Shown here piece after piece: positions 1 to 7,634 of a stretch of 16,398 nt of DNA. This DNA is from Flavobacteriales bacterium UBA1986 (GTDB lineage: Bacteria; Bacteroidota; Bacteroidia; Flavobacteriales_G; Salibacteraceae). Under the pieces are notes generated by a model. That model was not told the DNA's origin, made no database searches, and worked only from the letters and a program-made list of their open reading frames with translations. The DNA lies in assembly GCA_002336245.1 (NCBI GenBank), contig DDDG01000015.1:39072-55469 (forward strand), written 5' to 3'. The translations under genes and the position numbers were made by a program. The first letter of the stretch is position 1; each line of letters opens with the position of its first letter.

Positions 1-20
1 GTAATTGGTAATTGGTAATT
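1..20. repeat. Heptamer tandem array, unit TTGGTAA (truncated by window edge)
   Basis: The window opens with two full copies of the 7-mer TTGGTAA (5-11 and 12-18), preceded by GTAA and followed by TT, so the array probably continues to the left of the window. The same 7-mer occurs as the last unit of the array at 6248-6254 and as a single copy at 6112-6118. It lies about 90 bp upstream of the acetyltransferase gene. Its function is unknown. Confidence 0.7.
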
Positions 21-108
21 AATCATCGACAATTGTTCACCGCTATTTGTTCAGTCAATCTTTAATTTAGCGCACTGAATTCTTTATGCTACAAACAACA
101 GCAATAAA

Positions 109-657
109 TTGAGTCCTTCGGATCACATCAACGCCTACCCAATTCGCTTCATTGAACCAGTGGTTTTGAAAGATGGGACACTGATTCAATTGCGACCGAT
201 TCATCCCATCGACAGCAATCAGGCTGAGGCCTTTAGAGGAAAGCTCTCGAGCAAAAGCATTTACGACCGCTTCTTAGGTTACGTCCCAAAAATCTCGAGT
301 AAATTGATTGAGCGATTGACGAACATCGACTACACGAAGGAAATGGCCATTGTGGCAGAAGTTCAGCACAAGAAGGAGAAAGAAGTTATAGCCGTTGGCA
401 GAATTGCTGGTGAACAGAGCGCCGGTGCCGACATCGCGGTGATCATTGCCGACGATTGGCAAGGAAAAGGGCTCGGAAGCATTCTCACGAATTACATGAT
501 CGATGTTGCCGAGGAGATGAAGTATGAAAAAGTGTACAGTACTGTATTTGCTCACAACACTCGTATGTTGGAAATTTTGCGTCATCGCGGATTCAGCATT
601 CGAATTGAAGAGTACAACATTCGCTATGCAGAATTGATTTTGACTACCACAAACTAG
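109..657 (+). CDS. GNAT-family N-acetyltransferase (PatZ/Pka GNAT-domain type)
   Basis: A 182-residue single-domain acetyltransferase expected to transfer the acetyl group of acetyl-CoA to an amine; the substrate cannot be read from sequence. The N-terminal part (about residues 18-66) carries the LKDGT-x5-RPI-x5-D pattern and a YDRFLG stretch, as in the GNAT domain found at the end of protein-lysine acetyltransferases. The acetyl-CoA loop Q-x-x-G-x-G is Q118-G123 in ADDWQGKGLG, followed by a helix and a typical C-terminal ILRHRGF segment. The start is TTG at 109. An in-frame stop at 76-78 and the absence of any ATG in between make this the best start; ATG at 86 is in another frame and stops at once. 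The next gene begins 1 base after the stop, so the two are probably co-transcribed. Confidence 0.8.
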   Translation: MSPSDHINAYPIRFIEPVVLKDGTLIQLRPIHPIDSNQAEAFRGKLSSKSIYDRFLGYVPKISSKLIERLTNIDYTKEMAIVAEVQHKKEKEVIAVGRIAGEQSAGADIAVIIADDWQGKGLGSILTNYMIDVAEEMKYEKVYSTVFAHNTRMLEILRHRGFSIRIEEYNIRYAELILTTTN

Positions 658-658
658 C

Positions 659-1948
659 ATGGCTTCCAACAGTCCATTCCTTTCTTTTGGAAAATCAAGT
701 CGGTGGCTGGCCCTCGTTTTTTTCGTTTTCAATTACATCCTTGCTCTGTTTAAGCATCCGGGAATGAATCCCCTTAAAATATTGCAGCAGGATAGTTTGG
801 GTTACTATCAGTTCTTGCCGGCTGTATTCATCGACGGAAACATACGACATCTGCCTTGGGCTACTGTTCTGGAAAACGGAAACCATTTGAGCCTTTTCCA
901 CATTGGAGTTGCAATTCTTCAGGCTCCTTTCTTTTTACTTGCCCACCTCTCCTCAGTCGTTTTTGGTTTTGAAGCAGACGGTTATTCGGTGCTTTACCTG
1001 CACGCACTTTTTCTCGCAGCAAGCTTTTATCTGGCCATTGGACTGTATTTCAGTTTCAAACATCTTAAAGCTTACTTCAATGCAAGAACGGCCTTGATGG
1101 CCGTCATCCTCATTTATCTCGGAAGCAACTTGATGTTCTACAGCGCCAAAGAAGTGGGAATGTCGCACATCTACTCCTTTTTCCTTTTTGCTTCCTTCAT
1201 CTACTGCACTCCAGGTTTTCTCGCAAAACCTAGCTGGAAAAACTCAAGCATCATTTCTCTTCTCTCCGCCTTGATTGTTCTAATCAAACCGAACAACGGG
1301 ATTCTCCTCCTCTATCTTCTCTTCTACGATGTGAAATCCCTCGAAGACCTTCGAATTCGCTTTCGTCTGTTCCAATTGAACTTTTCAAAAATCATTTGGA
1401 TGATCGTTTTGGCTGGAATGGCAGTCTTCCCGCAGCTTCTATATTGGAAAACTGTGACCGGCGATTGGATCGTATACTCCTATGGATTCAAAAATGAAGG
1501 ATTCAATTGGTTGGCTCCTGAACTATGGAATGTGCTTTTCAGCCATCAAAACGGTTGGTTGCTCTACTCACCTTTGCTGGTTTTCGCGCTCATAGGCTTG
1601 TTTTGGGGCGCGGTAAAGCGAGTCTCCAACTTTGCTCTCACGGGCTTGATTCTCCTGCTTGCTTGGTACATTTTCGCCAGTTGGTGGAACTGGTGGTTTG
1701 GTGCTGCTTTTGGCCATCGAGCCTTTGTTGAGTACTTAGCTCTTCTGATGGTTCCCCTCGCCTTTTTCCTGGAACGAATTCAAGAAAAACATCTATCCAA
1801 GTGGTTCTATTTTATTTCGAGCATTCTTGTTTTTGTGAATATCCGTATGATGTCCGTTTATCATCCTCCATGGGATGGTCCTGATTGGACTTGGTCCAGT
1901 TTTTTGGAGGTTTTGCAGAAGGTTGTATACATTGGAACCCCTCTTTAG
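659..1948 (+). CDS. Polytopic membrane protein, GT-C glycosyltransferase-like
   Basis: A 429-residue protein of alternating hydrophobic helices (roughly ten or more), placed in the inner membrane. Two features suggest the GT-C fold, in which a lipid-phosphate sugar donor is used on the outer face: an acidic residue in the first external loop (D45 in QQDSLGYY), and a tryptophan-rich loop ending in W342-W343-N-W-W-F-G-x3-G-H353-R354, like the fG-R motif before the last helices in PMT-like proteins. The FEADGYSVLY stretch near residues 100-110 is also typical of related Bacteroidota proteins. No donor or acceptor can be named. Start ATG 659 directly follows the acetyltransferase stop. The stop codon TAG (1946-1948) shares its last base with a heptamer repeat array. 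Confidence 0.65.
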   Translation: MASNSPFLSFGKSSRWLALVFFVFNYILALFKHPGMNPLKILQQDSLGYYQFLPAVFIDGNIRHLPWATVLENGNHLSLFHIGVAILQAPFFLLAHLSSVVFGFEADGYSVLYLHALFLAASFYLAIGLYFSFKHLKAYFNARTALMAVILIYLGSNLMFYSAKEVGMSHIYSFFLFASFIYCTPGFLAKPSWKNSSIISLLSALIVLIKPNNGILLLYLLFYDVKSLEDLRIRFRLFQLNFSKIIWMIVLAGMAVFPQLLYWKTVTGDWIVYSYGFKNEGFNWLAPELWNVLFSHQNGWLLYSPLLVFALIGLFWGAVKRVSNFALTGLILLLAWYIFASWWNWWFGAAFGHRAFVEYLALLMVPLAFFLERIQEKHLSKWFYFISSILVFVNIRMMSVYHPPWDGPDWTWSSFLEVLQKVVYIGTPL

Positions 1949-1989
1949 GGAACAGAGAAAAGAGAAAAGAGGAAAAGGGAAAGAGGAAA
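1948..1989. repeat. Purine heptamer tandem array, unit about GAGRAAA
   Basis: Six consecutive 7-bp units, all purine except one C: GGGAACA, then GAGAAAA twice, GAGGAAA, AGGGAAA and GAGGAAA. The period is exactly seven over 42 bp, although the units differ by one or two bases. The array begins on the last base of the preceding stop codon and ends about 60 bp before the DsrE-family gene. Arrays of the same composition lie at 7654-7702 and, on the other strand, at 16364-16398. Confidence 0.75.
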
Positions 1990-2049
1990 GGGCAACTCAT
2001 CGCGATCGCTACTTTCGTCTTGTCTGATTTCGGCAACAACACACAAATT

Positions 2050-2370
2050 ATGAAACTAGGAATTGTGATTTCTTCAAACGACGCTGAAACGGTATGGAAC
2101 GCCTTCCGACTTGGAAACCTCTCTCTCACGAAAGGCGACGAAGTAAAATGTTTTCTGCTCGCGAAGGGTGTTGAAACAGAAGGTTTGAGTTCTGAAAAAT
2201 TTGATGTTCAAGCTCAAATGGAAAAATTTGTCGAAACTGGTGGGCAAATCCTTGCCTGCGGAACTTGTTTGAAGATCAGAAATTCTGAAGGCACAGAGCT
2301 ATGCCCTCTCTCAACCATGGAAGACTTGTACAGACTCATTGATGAATCGGACAAGTTGCTCAGCGTTTAG
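2050..2370 (+). CDS. DsrE/DsrF-like family protein
   Basis: A 106-residue cytoplasmic protein of the DsrE-like fold, a family that includes sulfur-relay proteins such as TusD/DsrE. Residues 1-8 (MKLGIVIS) form the first strand; the central KCFLLAKGVE segment and the ACGTCLK motif match small stand-alone DsrE-like proteins. Cysteines are C34, C70, C73 and C85; C70 is in the position of the family's conserved cysteine, and C70-x-x-C73 could also be redox active. No TusBCD, Dsr or rhodanese partner is nearby, so the role is open. ATG 2050 is preferred over an upstream in-frame extension to 1885, because that would run through the previous gene and the repeat array with a low-complexity GKREK sequence. 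A weak promoter-like box TACTTTCG lies at 2010-2017. Confidence 0.8.
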   Translation: MKLGIVISSNDAETVWNAFRLGNLSLTKGDEVKCFLLAKGVETEGLSSEKFDVQAQMEKFVETGGQILACGTCLKIRNSEGTELCPLSTMEDLYRLIDESDKLLSV

Positions 2371-2443
2371 GAGCTGTCGGTGCTCTCTAAAAACTAACTT
2401 CAGCTAGAGTCATTCGTTTTAAATTAGCAGGAACTGACTTCGC

Positions 2444-2728
2444 ATGAATAAAGACCGACTCAGACTTTTCATTTTAATCTCAAGCATACTTCTAGCCATG
2501 CCGCTCTTGGCAATGGAGTTCACGGATGAAGTTGTGTGGGAACGTGCAGATTTCGGAGTTGCAGCAGTTCTACTCTTCGGCACGAGCATATTACTTGAGC
2601 TGATACTAAGTAAACTCAAAAACAAAGGCTTGCGGATAGCTATATCGGCAGCCCTAGTCTTGGCTTTGATCCTTATCTGGACTGAACTCGCTGTCGGGAT
2701 TTTCAATTCACCCATAGCAGGGAGTTGA
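2444..2728 (+). CDS. Small three-helix membrane protein, uncharacterised
   Basis: A 94-residue hydrophobic protein with three predicted membrane helices, about residues 7-23, 37-55 and 63-86. It has basic residues before the first helix (NKDRLR) and between the second and third (SKLKNKGLR). It resembles a family of very small Bacteroidota membrane proteins with a FTDEVVW-like loop after the first helix and a WxELAVGIFxSPxAGS-like tail, recognised from memory and without an assigned function. The start is ATG 2444 with no good alternative. It is separated from the genes on both sides by 73 and 161 bp and may be transcribed alone. Confidence 0.75.
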   Translation: MNKDRLRLFILISSILLAMPLLAMEFTDEVVWERADFGVAAVLLFGTSILLELILSKLKNKGLRIAISAALVLALILIWTELAVGIFNSPIAGS

Positions 2729-2736
2729 TCTATATA

Positions 2737-2755
2737 CTGACTTGATTCAGGTCAG
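2737..2755. repeat. Short inverted repeat after the small membrane protein gene
   Basis: The arms CTGACTTG and CAGGTCAG around the loop ATT form an 8-bp stem with one G-T pair, starting 8 bases after the TGA stop. It is followed by GAAAAAA and not by T residues, so it is not a standard terminator for the plus-strand gene. It belongs with similar palindromes at 6127-6138, 11302-11316 and 11927-11947. Confidence 0.5.
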
Positions 2756-2889
2756 GAAAAAATCTGCTGCGCCAGCCCTTTCCGACCTCCACATTCTCAT
2801 TTCAGACAGCTACAAACTTTAATTGTGCTCACTTGTTATATTGGCATTCCTAATTCAGGCATATTCACACAAAATATCACAGAAGCTGA

Positions 2890-3387
2890 ATGACATAGAT
2901 AACTTTAAAAGGAAACCCAATCAATACTCTTGGTGAACTTCCTTCAATTGGCGAGAAAGCCAAAGAATTTCATTTGGTAGCCAAAGACCTTTCAACAAAA
3001 TCATTGAACGACTTTGCAGGAAAGAACTTAGTCTTAAACATATTTCCAAGCATCGACACAGGCACCTGTGCCGCTTCCGTGCGAAACTTCAACAAAGTTG
3101 CCGCTGACCTAGACAACACACTTGTACTCTGTATCTCAAGAGACCTACCCTTCGCTCAAAGCAGGTTTTGCGGAGCTGAAGGCATTGACAATGTAGTGAT
3201 GCTCTCTGATTTCAAAACAGGTCAATTCGGCAAAGACTACGGACTGGAAATCTTAGATGGTCCCTTAGCAGGCTTGAATTCTAGAAGTGTTGTTATCGTG
3301 AACACAGAAGGCTCGGTGGTTTACACTGAACAGGTTGCGGAAACTACTGAAGAGCCAAACCACGAAGCAGCCTTGGCAAGCCTTTAA
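2890..3387 (+). CDS. tpx: Thiol peroxidase (Tpx, atypical 2-Cys peroxiredoxin), interrupted by TAG at codon 3
   Basis: Tpx reduces hydroperoxides using thioredoxin. Conserved blocks are plain: NIFPSIDTGTCAASVR with the peroxidatic Cys (codon 3067-3069), LCISRDLPFAQSRFCGAEG with the resolving Cys (codon 3169-3171), 34 residues apart as in E. coli Tpx (C61/C95), and YGLEILDGPLAGL. The homologous N-terminus ITLKGNPINTLGELPSIGEKAKEFHLVAKDL reads in frame from 2899. The natural start would be ATG 2890, read as ATG-ACA-TAG-ATA-ACT. The TAG at 2896-2898 therefore cuts the protein after two residues. The first ATG/GTG/TTG after it is TTG 2974, which would remove the first 25 residues including the N-terminal beta-hairpin. 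Possible explanations are a sequencing error, a nonsense mutation, or initiation at a rare codon such as ATA 2899. Identity is certain; integrity is not. Confidence 0.85.
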
Positions 3388-3462
3388 GGCCATCTTCCTG
3401 CGCTAAAGTAAGCCCTATATATTTCAAGTTTCCAATCCTCATTTAGAGGTAATTTGAAGGTA

Positions 3463-3495
3463 TTTGTTTTTGCAGCGCTAAAAAGTCTATCTTCG
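3463..3495 (+). promoter_or_regulatory. Putative promoter of the cold-shock gene (Bacteroidota type)
   Basis: TTTG at 3463-3466, then 21 bases, then TATCTTCG at 3488-3495, one mismatch from the Bacteroidota -7 box TAnnTTTG. The spacing is within the range described for this sigma factor. Transcription would start near 3500, leaving an AT-rich leader of about 18 bases before ATG 3519. Confidence 0.45.
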
Positions 3496-3518
3496 GGCCA
3501 CATTTATATATATTTTTT

Positions 3519-3710
3519 ATGAGCACCGGTACAGTTAAATTTTTCAATGACGCCAAAGGATTTGGATTCATTACTCCAGAAGACGGAACCAAAGACGTAT
3601 TTGTTCACGCAAATGGCCTTATTGACGAAATCAGAGAAGGAGACAAAGTGACCTACGATGTAGAAGAAGGTCGCAAAGGTTTGAACGCAGTAAACGTAAA
3701 AGTCGTTTAG
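3519..3710 (+). CDS. Cold-shock domain protein (CspA family)
   Basis: A 63-residue single cold-shock domain (five-stranded OB fold) that binds single-stranded RNA/DNA and acts as an RNA chaperone in the cytoplasm. The nucleic-acid motifs are intact: RNP1 K13-G-F-G-F-I18 and RNP2 V27-F-V-H30, with the usual GTVKFFN start and a basic, short C-terminus. Length is slightly below the usual 65-70 residues but complete. The gene has its own promoter-like sequence and a strong terminator, so it is probably a single-gene transcript. The leader is short and AT-rich, unlike the long cold-sensing leader of E. coli cspA. Whether it is cold-induced cannot be told. Confidence 0.93.
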   Translation: MSTGTVKFFNDAKGFGFITPEDGTKDVFVHANGLIDEIREGDKVTYDVEEGRKGLNAVNVKVV

Positions 3711-3741
3711 TCGTTTTCCTTTAAACTTATTTGTAACAAGA

Positions 3742-3770
3742 AAGCCCGTCGAAATCGATGGGCTTTTTTT
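3742..3770 (+). terminator. Rho-independent terminator after the cold-shock gene
   Basis: AAGCCCGTCG, loop AAAT, CGATGGGCTT: a 10-bp stem with one G-T pair, immediately followed by a T run to 3770. It sits 31 bases after the cold-shock stop codon. It also separates this transcript from the M3 peptidase gene 65 bp further on. Confidence 0.9.
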
Positions 3771-3834
3771 ATTTGCTTTGGTGAAGGTTTATTTTGCCAG
3801 ATATATAAGCGGAATACATTCAAGCTCTCGTTAT

Positions 3835-5985
3835 ATGATTCACAGGAAAAGAATAGCTCATTTCGGATTGACCCTAAGCGCCTCATTGCTCATTGTAGCC
3901 TGCGCAGAACAAGAAGTAAAACAAGAAACAATGCCTGAAAATATTTTGCTGCAAGAATGGACTGGACCTTACGGCGGTGTTCCTGCATTCGATGAAATGA
4001 AACTTGAAGATGTAGCCCCTGCCATCCTTAAAGGAATGGAGCTGCGACTTGCAGAAATCGACGCCATTGCAAATCAAGAGGCTGCTCCAACTTTTGACAA
4101 CACCATTGTCGAGCTCGAACGATCTGGAAAAGAATTGGATCGTGCGTTCAACTATTACGGCATTTTCAGCAGCAATGCCTCGAGTCCTGAGTTTCGACAA
4201 ATTCAACAAGAGCTCGCACCTAAAATATCGGAGTACAGCTCCAAGATCACTCAGAACGAAAGGCTCTTCCAGCGCATTAAAGCCGTTTACGATGCTTCTC
4301 AAGAAAAACCTCTTGAAGCTCAAGAACAGCGTGTTGTAGATCTTACCTACAGAAGCTTTGCTATGAACGGGGCTGAGTTAAGCGCAGAGAAAAAAGAACG
4401 TTACGCTGCCATCAGCAAGGAACTCTCTAGCCTCTACACCACTTTTTCATCGAATGTTCTTCACGACGAGGAGAACTACGTCACCTATTTGAACGAAGAT
4501 CAACTGGGCGGACTCTCTGAAGGCTTCATTAAATCTGCCGCTAAAATCGCTGCAGATAAAGGACAAGAAGGTAAGTATGCAATTACAAACTCACGCTCTT
4601 CCATGGACCCCTTCCTCACCTATTCCACTGAGAGGGAGTTGCGAAAACAAGTATGGACTAATTACTACTCCAGAGGCGACAATGGAGATGAATTCAACAA
4701 CAACGAACTCATTGCAAATGTCTTGCGACTTAGAAGAGAACGCGTGGAACTCTTAGGTTATTCAAATTACGCTGAATGGAGACTGCAGGACCGTATGGCT
4801 AAAACACCCGAGAATGCCATGGGACTGATGGAAGCCGTTTGGCCAGCCGCCATTGCACGCGTTGCTGAAGAAGTAGCCGACATGCAAGCAGTTGCCGACC
4901 GCGCTGGCGACAACATCACCATCGAAGCTTGGGACTACCGCTTTTACTCAGAAAAAGTTCGAAAGGAGAAATACGACCTCGATTCTGATGAAGTGAAACA
5001 ATACCTGCAACTGGACAAGCTTACCGAAGCCATGCATTATGTTGCAGGACGCTTGTTCGATTACGAGTTCACCCCTGTTCCAGAAGGTTCCGTCCCTGTT
5101 TTTCATGAAGACGTGAAGGTTTGGGAAGTGACCAATAAAAACAATGGTGAGAACGTCGGCTTATGGTATCTCGATCCATACGCACGTCAAGGAAAACGTT
5201 CCGGAGCTTGGGCTACAACATACAGAAGTCAGTCGAGTTTCGATGGCGACAAAAACGTGCTCGCCTCCAACAATTCAAACTTTGTAAAGCCAGCTCCTGG
5301 AGAGGCGCTTTTAGTTTCTTGGGACGATGCAACCACCTTCTTCCATGAATTTGGTCATGCATTGCACTTCTTCTCTGCCGATGTGAAATACCCAACCTTA
5401 AACGGTGGTGTTCGCGATTACACAGAGTTTCAGTCGCAGCTGTTGGAACGCTGGTTATCGACGGACGAGGTGATCAACAACTTCTTGAAACATAACAAAA
5501 CTGGGGAGGCTATGCCAGCCGAGCTGATTGCGAAGATTAAGAAGGCCGCTACTTTCAATCAGGGTTTCTCAACGACCGAATACTTGGCTTCAGCTCTTAT
5601 GGATATGAAACTCCATTTGGCCGACCCGAGCAATATAGACATCGACCAATTTGAACGAGAGACCTTGGATGAATTGAAGATGCCTAAGGAACTTCCTATG
5701 CGTCACCGCACTGCGCACTTCGGTCATGTATTTTCAGGAGAAGGATATGCGACGGCTTACTACGGTTATATGTGGGCAGATGTATTGACGTCAGATGCTT
5801 CAGAAGCCTTTGCGGAAGCTCCAGACGGCTTTTACGACAAAGAGTTGGCCACCAAGGCTGTTGAGCTCCTTTTCGCTCCTAGAAACGCCATGGATCCGGC
5901 GGAAGCGTATCGCAAGTTCCGTGGTCGCGATGCGAACATCGAAGCATTGATGCGCGATCGAGGATTTCCAGTGCCTGGAGAATAG
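3835..5985 (+). CDS. M3-family zinc metallopeptidase, predicted lipoprotein (Dcp/oligopeptidase A-like)
   Basis: A 716-residue peptidase that should cleave short peptides by a zinc-activated water. The zinc site is H504-E505-F-G-H508 with the third ligand E531 in DYTEFQSQ, as in M3A enzymes, and the C-terminal FGHVFSGEGYATAYYGYMWA block carries the conserved substrate-binding His/Tyr region. Residues 1-23 form a lipoprotein signal peptide (basic MIHRKRI, hydrophobic core, lipobox IVAC with C23), so the enzyme is probably anchored in the periplasm or outer membrane and not cytosolic like E. coli Dcp or OpdA. ATG 3835 is chosen over TTG 3778 because it gives a clean signal peptide and 3778 lies at the end of the terminator. 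The convergent neighbour is a peptide transporter, which fits peptide scavenging. The last codons overlap a heptamer array. Confidence 0.92.
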   Translation: MIHRKRIAHFGLTLSASLLIVACAEQEVKQETMPENILLQEWTGPYGGVPAFDEMKLEDVAPAILKGMELRLAEIDAIANQEAAPTFDNTIVELERSGKELDRAFNYYGIFSSNASSPEFRQIQQELAPKISEYSSKITQNERLFQRIKAVYDASQEKPLEAQEQRVVDLTYRSFAMNGAELSAEKKERYAAISKELSSLYTTFSSNVLHDEENYVTYLNEDQLGGLSEGFIKSAAKIAADKGQEGKYAITNSRSSMDPFLTYSTERELRKQVWTNYYSRGDNGDEFNNNELIANVLRLRRERVELLGYSNYAEWRLQDRMAKTPENAMGLMEAVWPAAIARVAEEVADMQAVADRAGDNITIEAWDYRFYSEKVRKEKYDLDSDEVKQYLQLDKLTEAMHYVAGRLFDYEFTPVPEGSVPVFHEDVKVWEVTNKNNGENVGLWYLDPYARQGKRSGAWATTYRSQSSFDGDKNVLASNNSNFVKPAPGEALLVSWDDATTFFHEFGHALHFFSADVKYPTLNGGVRDYTEFQSQLLERWLSTDEVINNFLKHNKTGEAMPAELIAKIKKAATFNQGFSTTEYLASALMDMKLHLADPSNIDIDQFERETLDELKMPKELPMRHRTAHFGHVFSGEGYATAYYGYMWADVLTSDASEAFAEAPDGFYDKELATKAVELLFAPRNAMDPAEAYRKFRGRDANIEALMRDRGFPVPGE

Positions 5986-6021
5986 AGAATTGGGAATGGA
6001 GAAATGGGTATGGAGAATGGA
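5980..6021. repeat. Heptamer tandem array, unit about GAATGGA, overlapping the peptidase stop codon
   Basis: Six exact 7-bp steps: GAATAGA, GAATTGG, GAATGGA, GAAATGG, GTATGGA, GAATGGA. The first unit contains the end of the M3 peptidase gene (last Glu codon and the TAG stop at 5983-5985), so the array reaches into the coding sequence. Confidence 0.75.
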
Positions 6022-6126
6022 GTGCAACGAAACCATTTTAGGTTTTAAAAGTAAATCTCCAAGCCTTCAGATAATAACCTAGAACGAAGAGATTATAACC
6101 AATAACCGTATTTGGTAATAGGGAAT

Positions 6127-6138
6127 TGACTTAGGTCA
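6127..6138. repeat. Short palindrome TGACTTAGGTCA
   Basis: A 12-bp near-perfect palindrome with one T-G mismatch, in the convergent intergenic region between the M3 peptidase and POT transporter genes. Same motif family as those at 2737, 11302 and 11927. Confidence 0.4.
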
Positions 6139-6151
6139 GCTCATAGTTTTT

Positions 6152-6183
6152 CACTCTTACACTCCTTCACTCTTGCACTCATG
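6152..6183. repeat. Octamer tandem array, unit CACTCNTN
   Basis: Four contiguous 8-bp units: CACTCTTA, CACTCCTT, CACTCTTG, CACTCATG. This is the only clear 8-bp array among several 7-bp arrays in the window. It lies in the 275-bp convergent region between the M3 peptidase and the POT transporter, which carries no gene. Confidence 0.65.
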
Positions 6184-6212
6184 CTTCGAGCAAAATTCAC
6201 CTCTACGTGCAA

Positions 6213-6254
6213 CCCGTAACCTGTAACCCGTAACCCGTAACCTGTAATTGGTAA
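6213..6254. repeat. Heptamer tandem array, unit CCYGTAA, ending in TTGGTAA
   Basis: Six contiguous 7-mers: CCCGTAA, CCTGTAA, CCCGTAA, CCCGTAA, CCTGTAA and TTGGTAA. It ends 6 bp from the stop codon of the minus-strand transporter gene. The last unit matches the unit at window positions 1-20. It replaces any visible terminator for the transporter. Confidence 0.8.
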
Positions 6255-6260
6255 TTAAAC

Positions 6261-7613
6261 CTACTCCGGTTCCACAAAAGTAGCTGGATGCTCTACCTCT
6301 TCTGCTCCGTGCGTAAGTGCTTTCAACTTCTTCACGAAGATGAGAATGAGGAATCCCAGCAAAATGCTGAAGACTGAAATCCCCGTGAAAATGGCCATTT
6401 CACCAGCGTCTTGCGCAGCTTCCCCAAGAATTCCTGCAAGCTTATTCCCTAAGCCAGTGACAGCGAAATAGGTTCCCATCATCAAACTGGCGTACTTCAT
6501 TGGAGCCAACTTTGTGATGAACGACAGAGCAACTGGAGAGATGCTAAGTTCTGCCACAACGTGCAAGAAGTACGAAAGGAACAACCAATAAACGGGTGCC
6601 TGATTCAACACGCTTTCTGAAACGTCGTAAGCAGCTCCCATAAGAGCAACAAAACCGAAGCTCATGATGATGGAACCAATTCCCATCTTAAATAGGGATG
6701 AGGACTCTCTCCCACTCTTTCTCCATTTCACCCAGAAATAGGCCATGGGAGCACCAAGGATGACCACGTACAGTGCATGCAAGGATTGAAAAAAGCTCGT
6801 AGGGATTTCATAACCCAACACTACGCGATCGATTTTATCCCTGGCATATAAATTCATCAAACCACCCGCTTGTTCATAGGCAGCCCAGAATACCATCACA
6901 ATTAAAAAGGAGATGAACATCACCAGCATGCGGTCCTTTTCAATCTTGCTCAAAGGTTGAGATGCCAGATGGGCATGTTCCGCCGACTTCTTGAATAAGT
7001 CTCCAATTCCCTTCAAGTACTTTCCTCCAAACACATAGACTATTTGGCCTAAGATCATTCCGAAGCCAGCCAAGGAAAAGCCGAGATGCCAATCGACCAT
7101 TTCGCCATAATAGCCAACGATCAATGGCGCCAATACCGCTCCTATGTTGATGCCGATGTAAAAAATGGTGAATCCCGAATCTCTTCGAGCATCACCCGAT
7201 TTGTACAGACTCCCGACCATGGTGCTGATGTTAGGCTTTAGAAGTCCAACCCCAATGACAAGCAAGAACAATCCGCTGTAGAAGGCCGTCATGCTCTCCA
7301 CCGCCAAAGAGAATTGACCTAAAATGATGAAGATTCCGCCGAGCAACACCGACTTTTTCTGACCAAGCCAGTTGTCGGCAATGGCACCCCCAAAAATTCC
7401 TGTGAAGTAGACGAACATGCCATACCAACCATAGAGAGCCAAGGCCTCTTTACTTGTCCACCCCAAGCCTGGATTGATCTTGTCTGTGGTTTCGGCGGTG
7501 AGGTAAAGCACGAGAATCGCACGCATTCCATAGTAGGAAAAGCGCTCCCAGAGTTCTGTAAAAAAGAGAATGAAAAGTCCTGTTGGGTGTCCGAGAATAG
7601 TGCCTTTCGCCAT
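6261..7613 (-). CDS. POT-family proton-dependent oligopeptide transporter (PTR2/DtpT type)
   Basis: A 450-residue inner-membrane MFS protein that imports di- and tripeptides with protons. The proton-coupling motif E20-L-W-E23-R24-F-x-Y-Y-G is in helix 1. The MFS loop GGAIADNWLGQKKSV follows at about 74-88, and the PTR2 signature FYIGINIG is at 151-158 with GLLKPNIS shortly before. About twelve or more hydrophobic segments are visible, and the C-terminal tail is short and charged. Length is close to the family's 450-500 residues. Start ATG on the minus strand at 7613 gives the expected MAKGTILGHPTGLF opening. The converging M3 peptidase and this importer could act in the same peptide-use route, although they are not one operon. 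A promoter-like TACTTTCG is 21 bases upstream. Confidence 0.93.
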   Translation of the reverse strand: MAKGTILGHPTGLFILFFTELWERFSYYGMRAILVLYLTAETTDKINPGLGWTSKEALALYGWYGMFVYFTGIFGGAIADNWLGQKKSVLLGGIFIILGQFSLAVESMTAFYSGLFLLVIGVGLLKPNISTMVGSLYKSGDARRDSGFTIFYIGINIGAVLAPLIVGYYGEMVDWHLGFSLAGFGMILGQIVYVFGGKYLKGIGDLFKKSAEHAHLASQPLSKIEKDRMLVMFISFLIVMVFWAAYEQAGGLMNLYARDKIDRVVLGYEIPTSFFQSLHALYVVILGAPMAYFWVKWRKSGRESSSLFKMGIGSIIMSFGFVALMGAAYDVSESVLNQAPVYWLFLSYFLHVVAELSISPVALSFITKLAPMKYASLMMGTYFAVTGLGNKLAGILGEAAQDAGEMAIFTGISVFSILLGFLILIFVKKLKALTHGAEEVEHPATFVEPE

Positions 7614-7634
7614 GTCGGTTTGAATTTAGTTCGA

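Noticed and set aside
274..732. 152-residue minus-strand frame opposite the acetyltransferase
   Set aside because: It lies wholly over a well-supported gene and shows no recognisable domain; it is a shadow frame.
1885..2049. N-terminal extension of the DsrE-family protein
   Set aside because: It would translate the end of the GT-C-like gene in another frame and the purine heptamer array; homology starts at ATG 2050.
2737..2755. Rho-independent terminator for the small membrane protein
   Set aside because: The stem is followed by A residues and not T residues on the plus strand.
3778..3834. TTG start for the M3 peptidase giving 19 extra residues
   Set aside because: It overlaps the tail of the terminator region and spoils a clean lipoprotein signal peptide that starts at ATG 3835.
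6213..6254. Telomere-like repeat or replicon end
   Set aside because: The array is only 42 bp, imperfect, internal, and flanked by ordinary genes on both sides.
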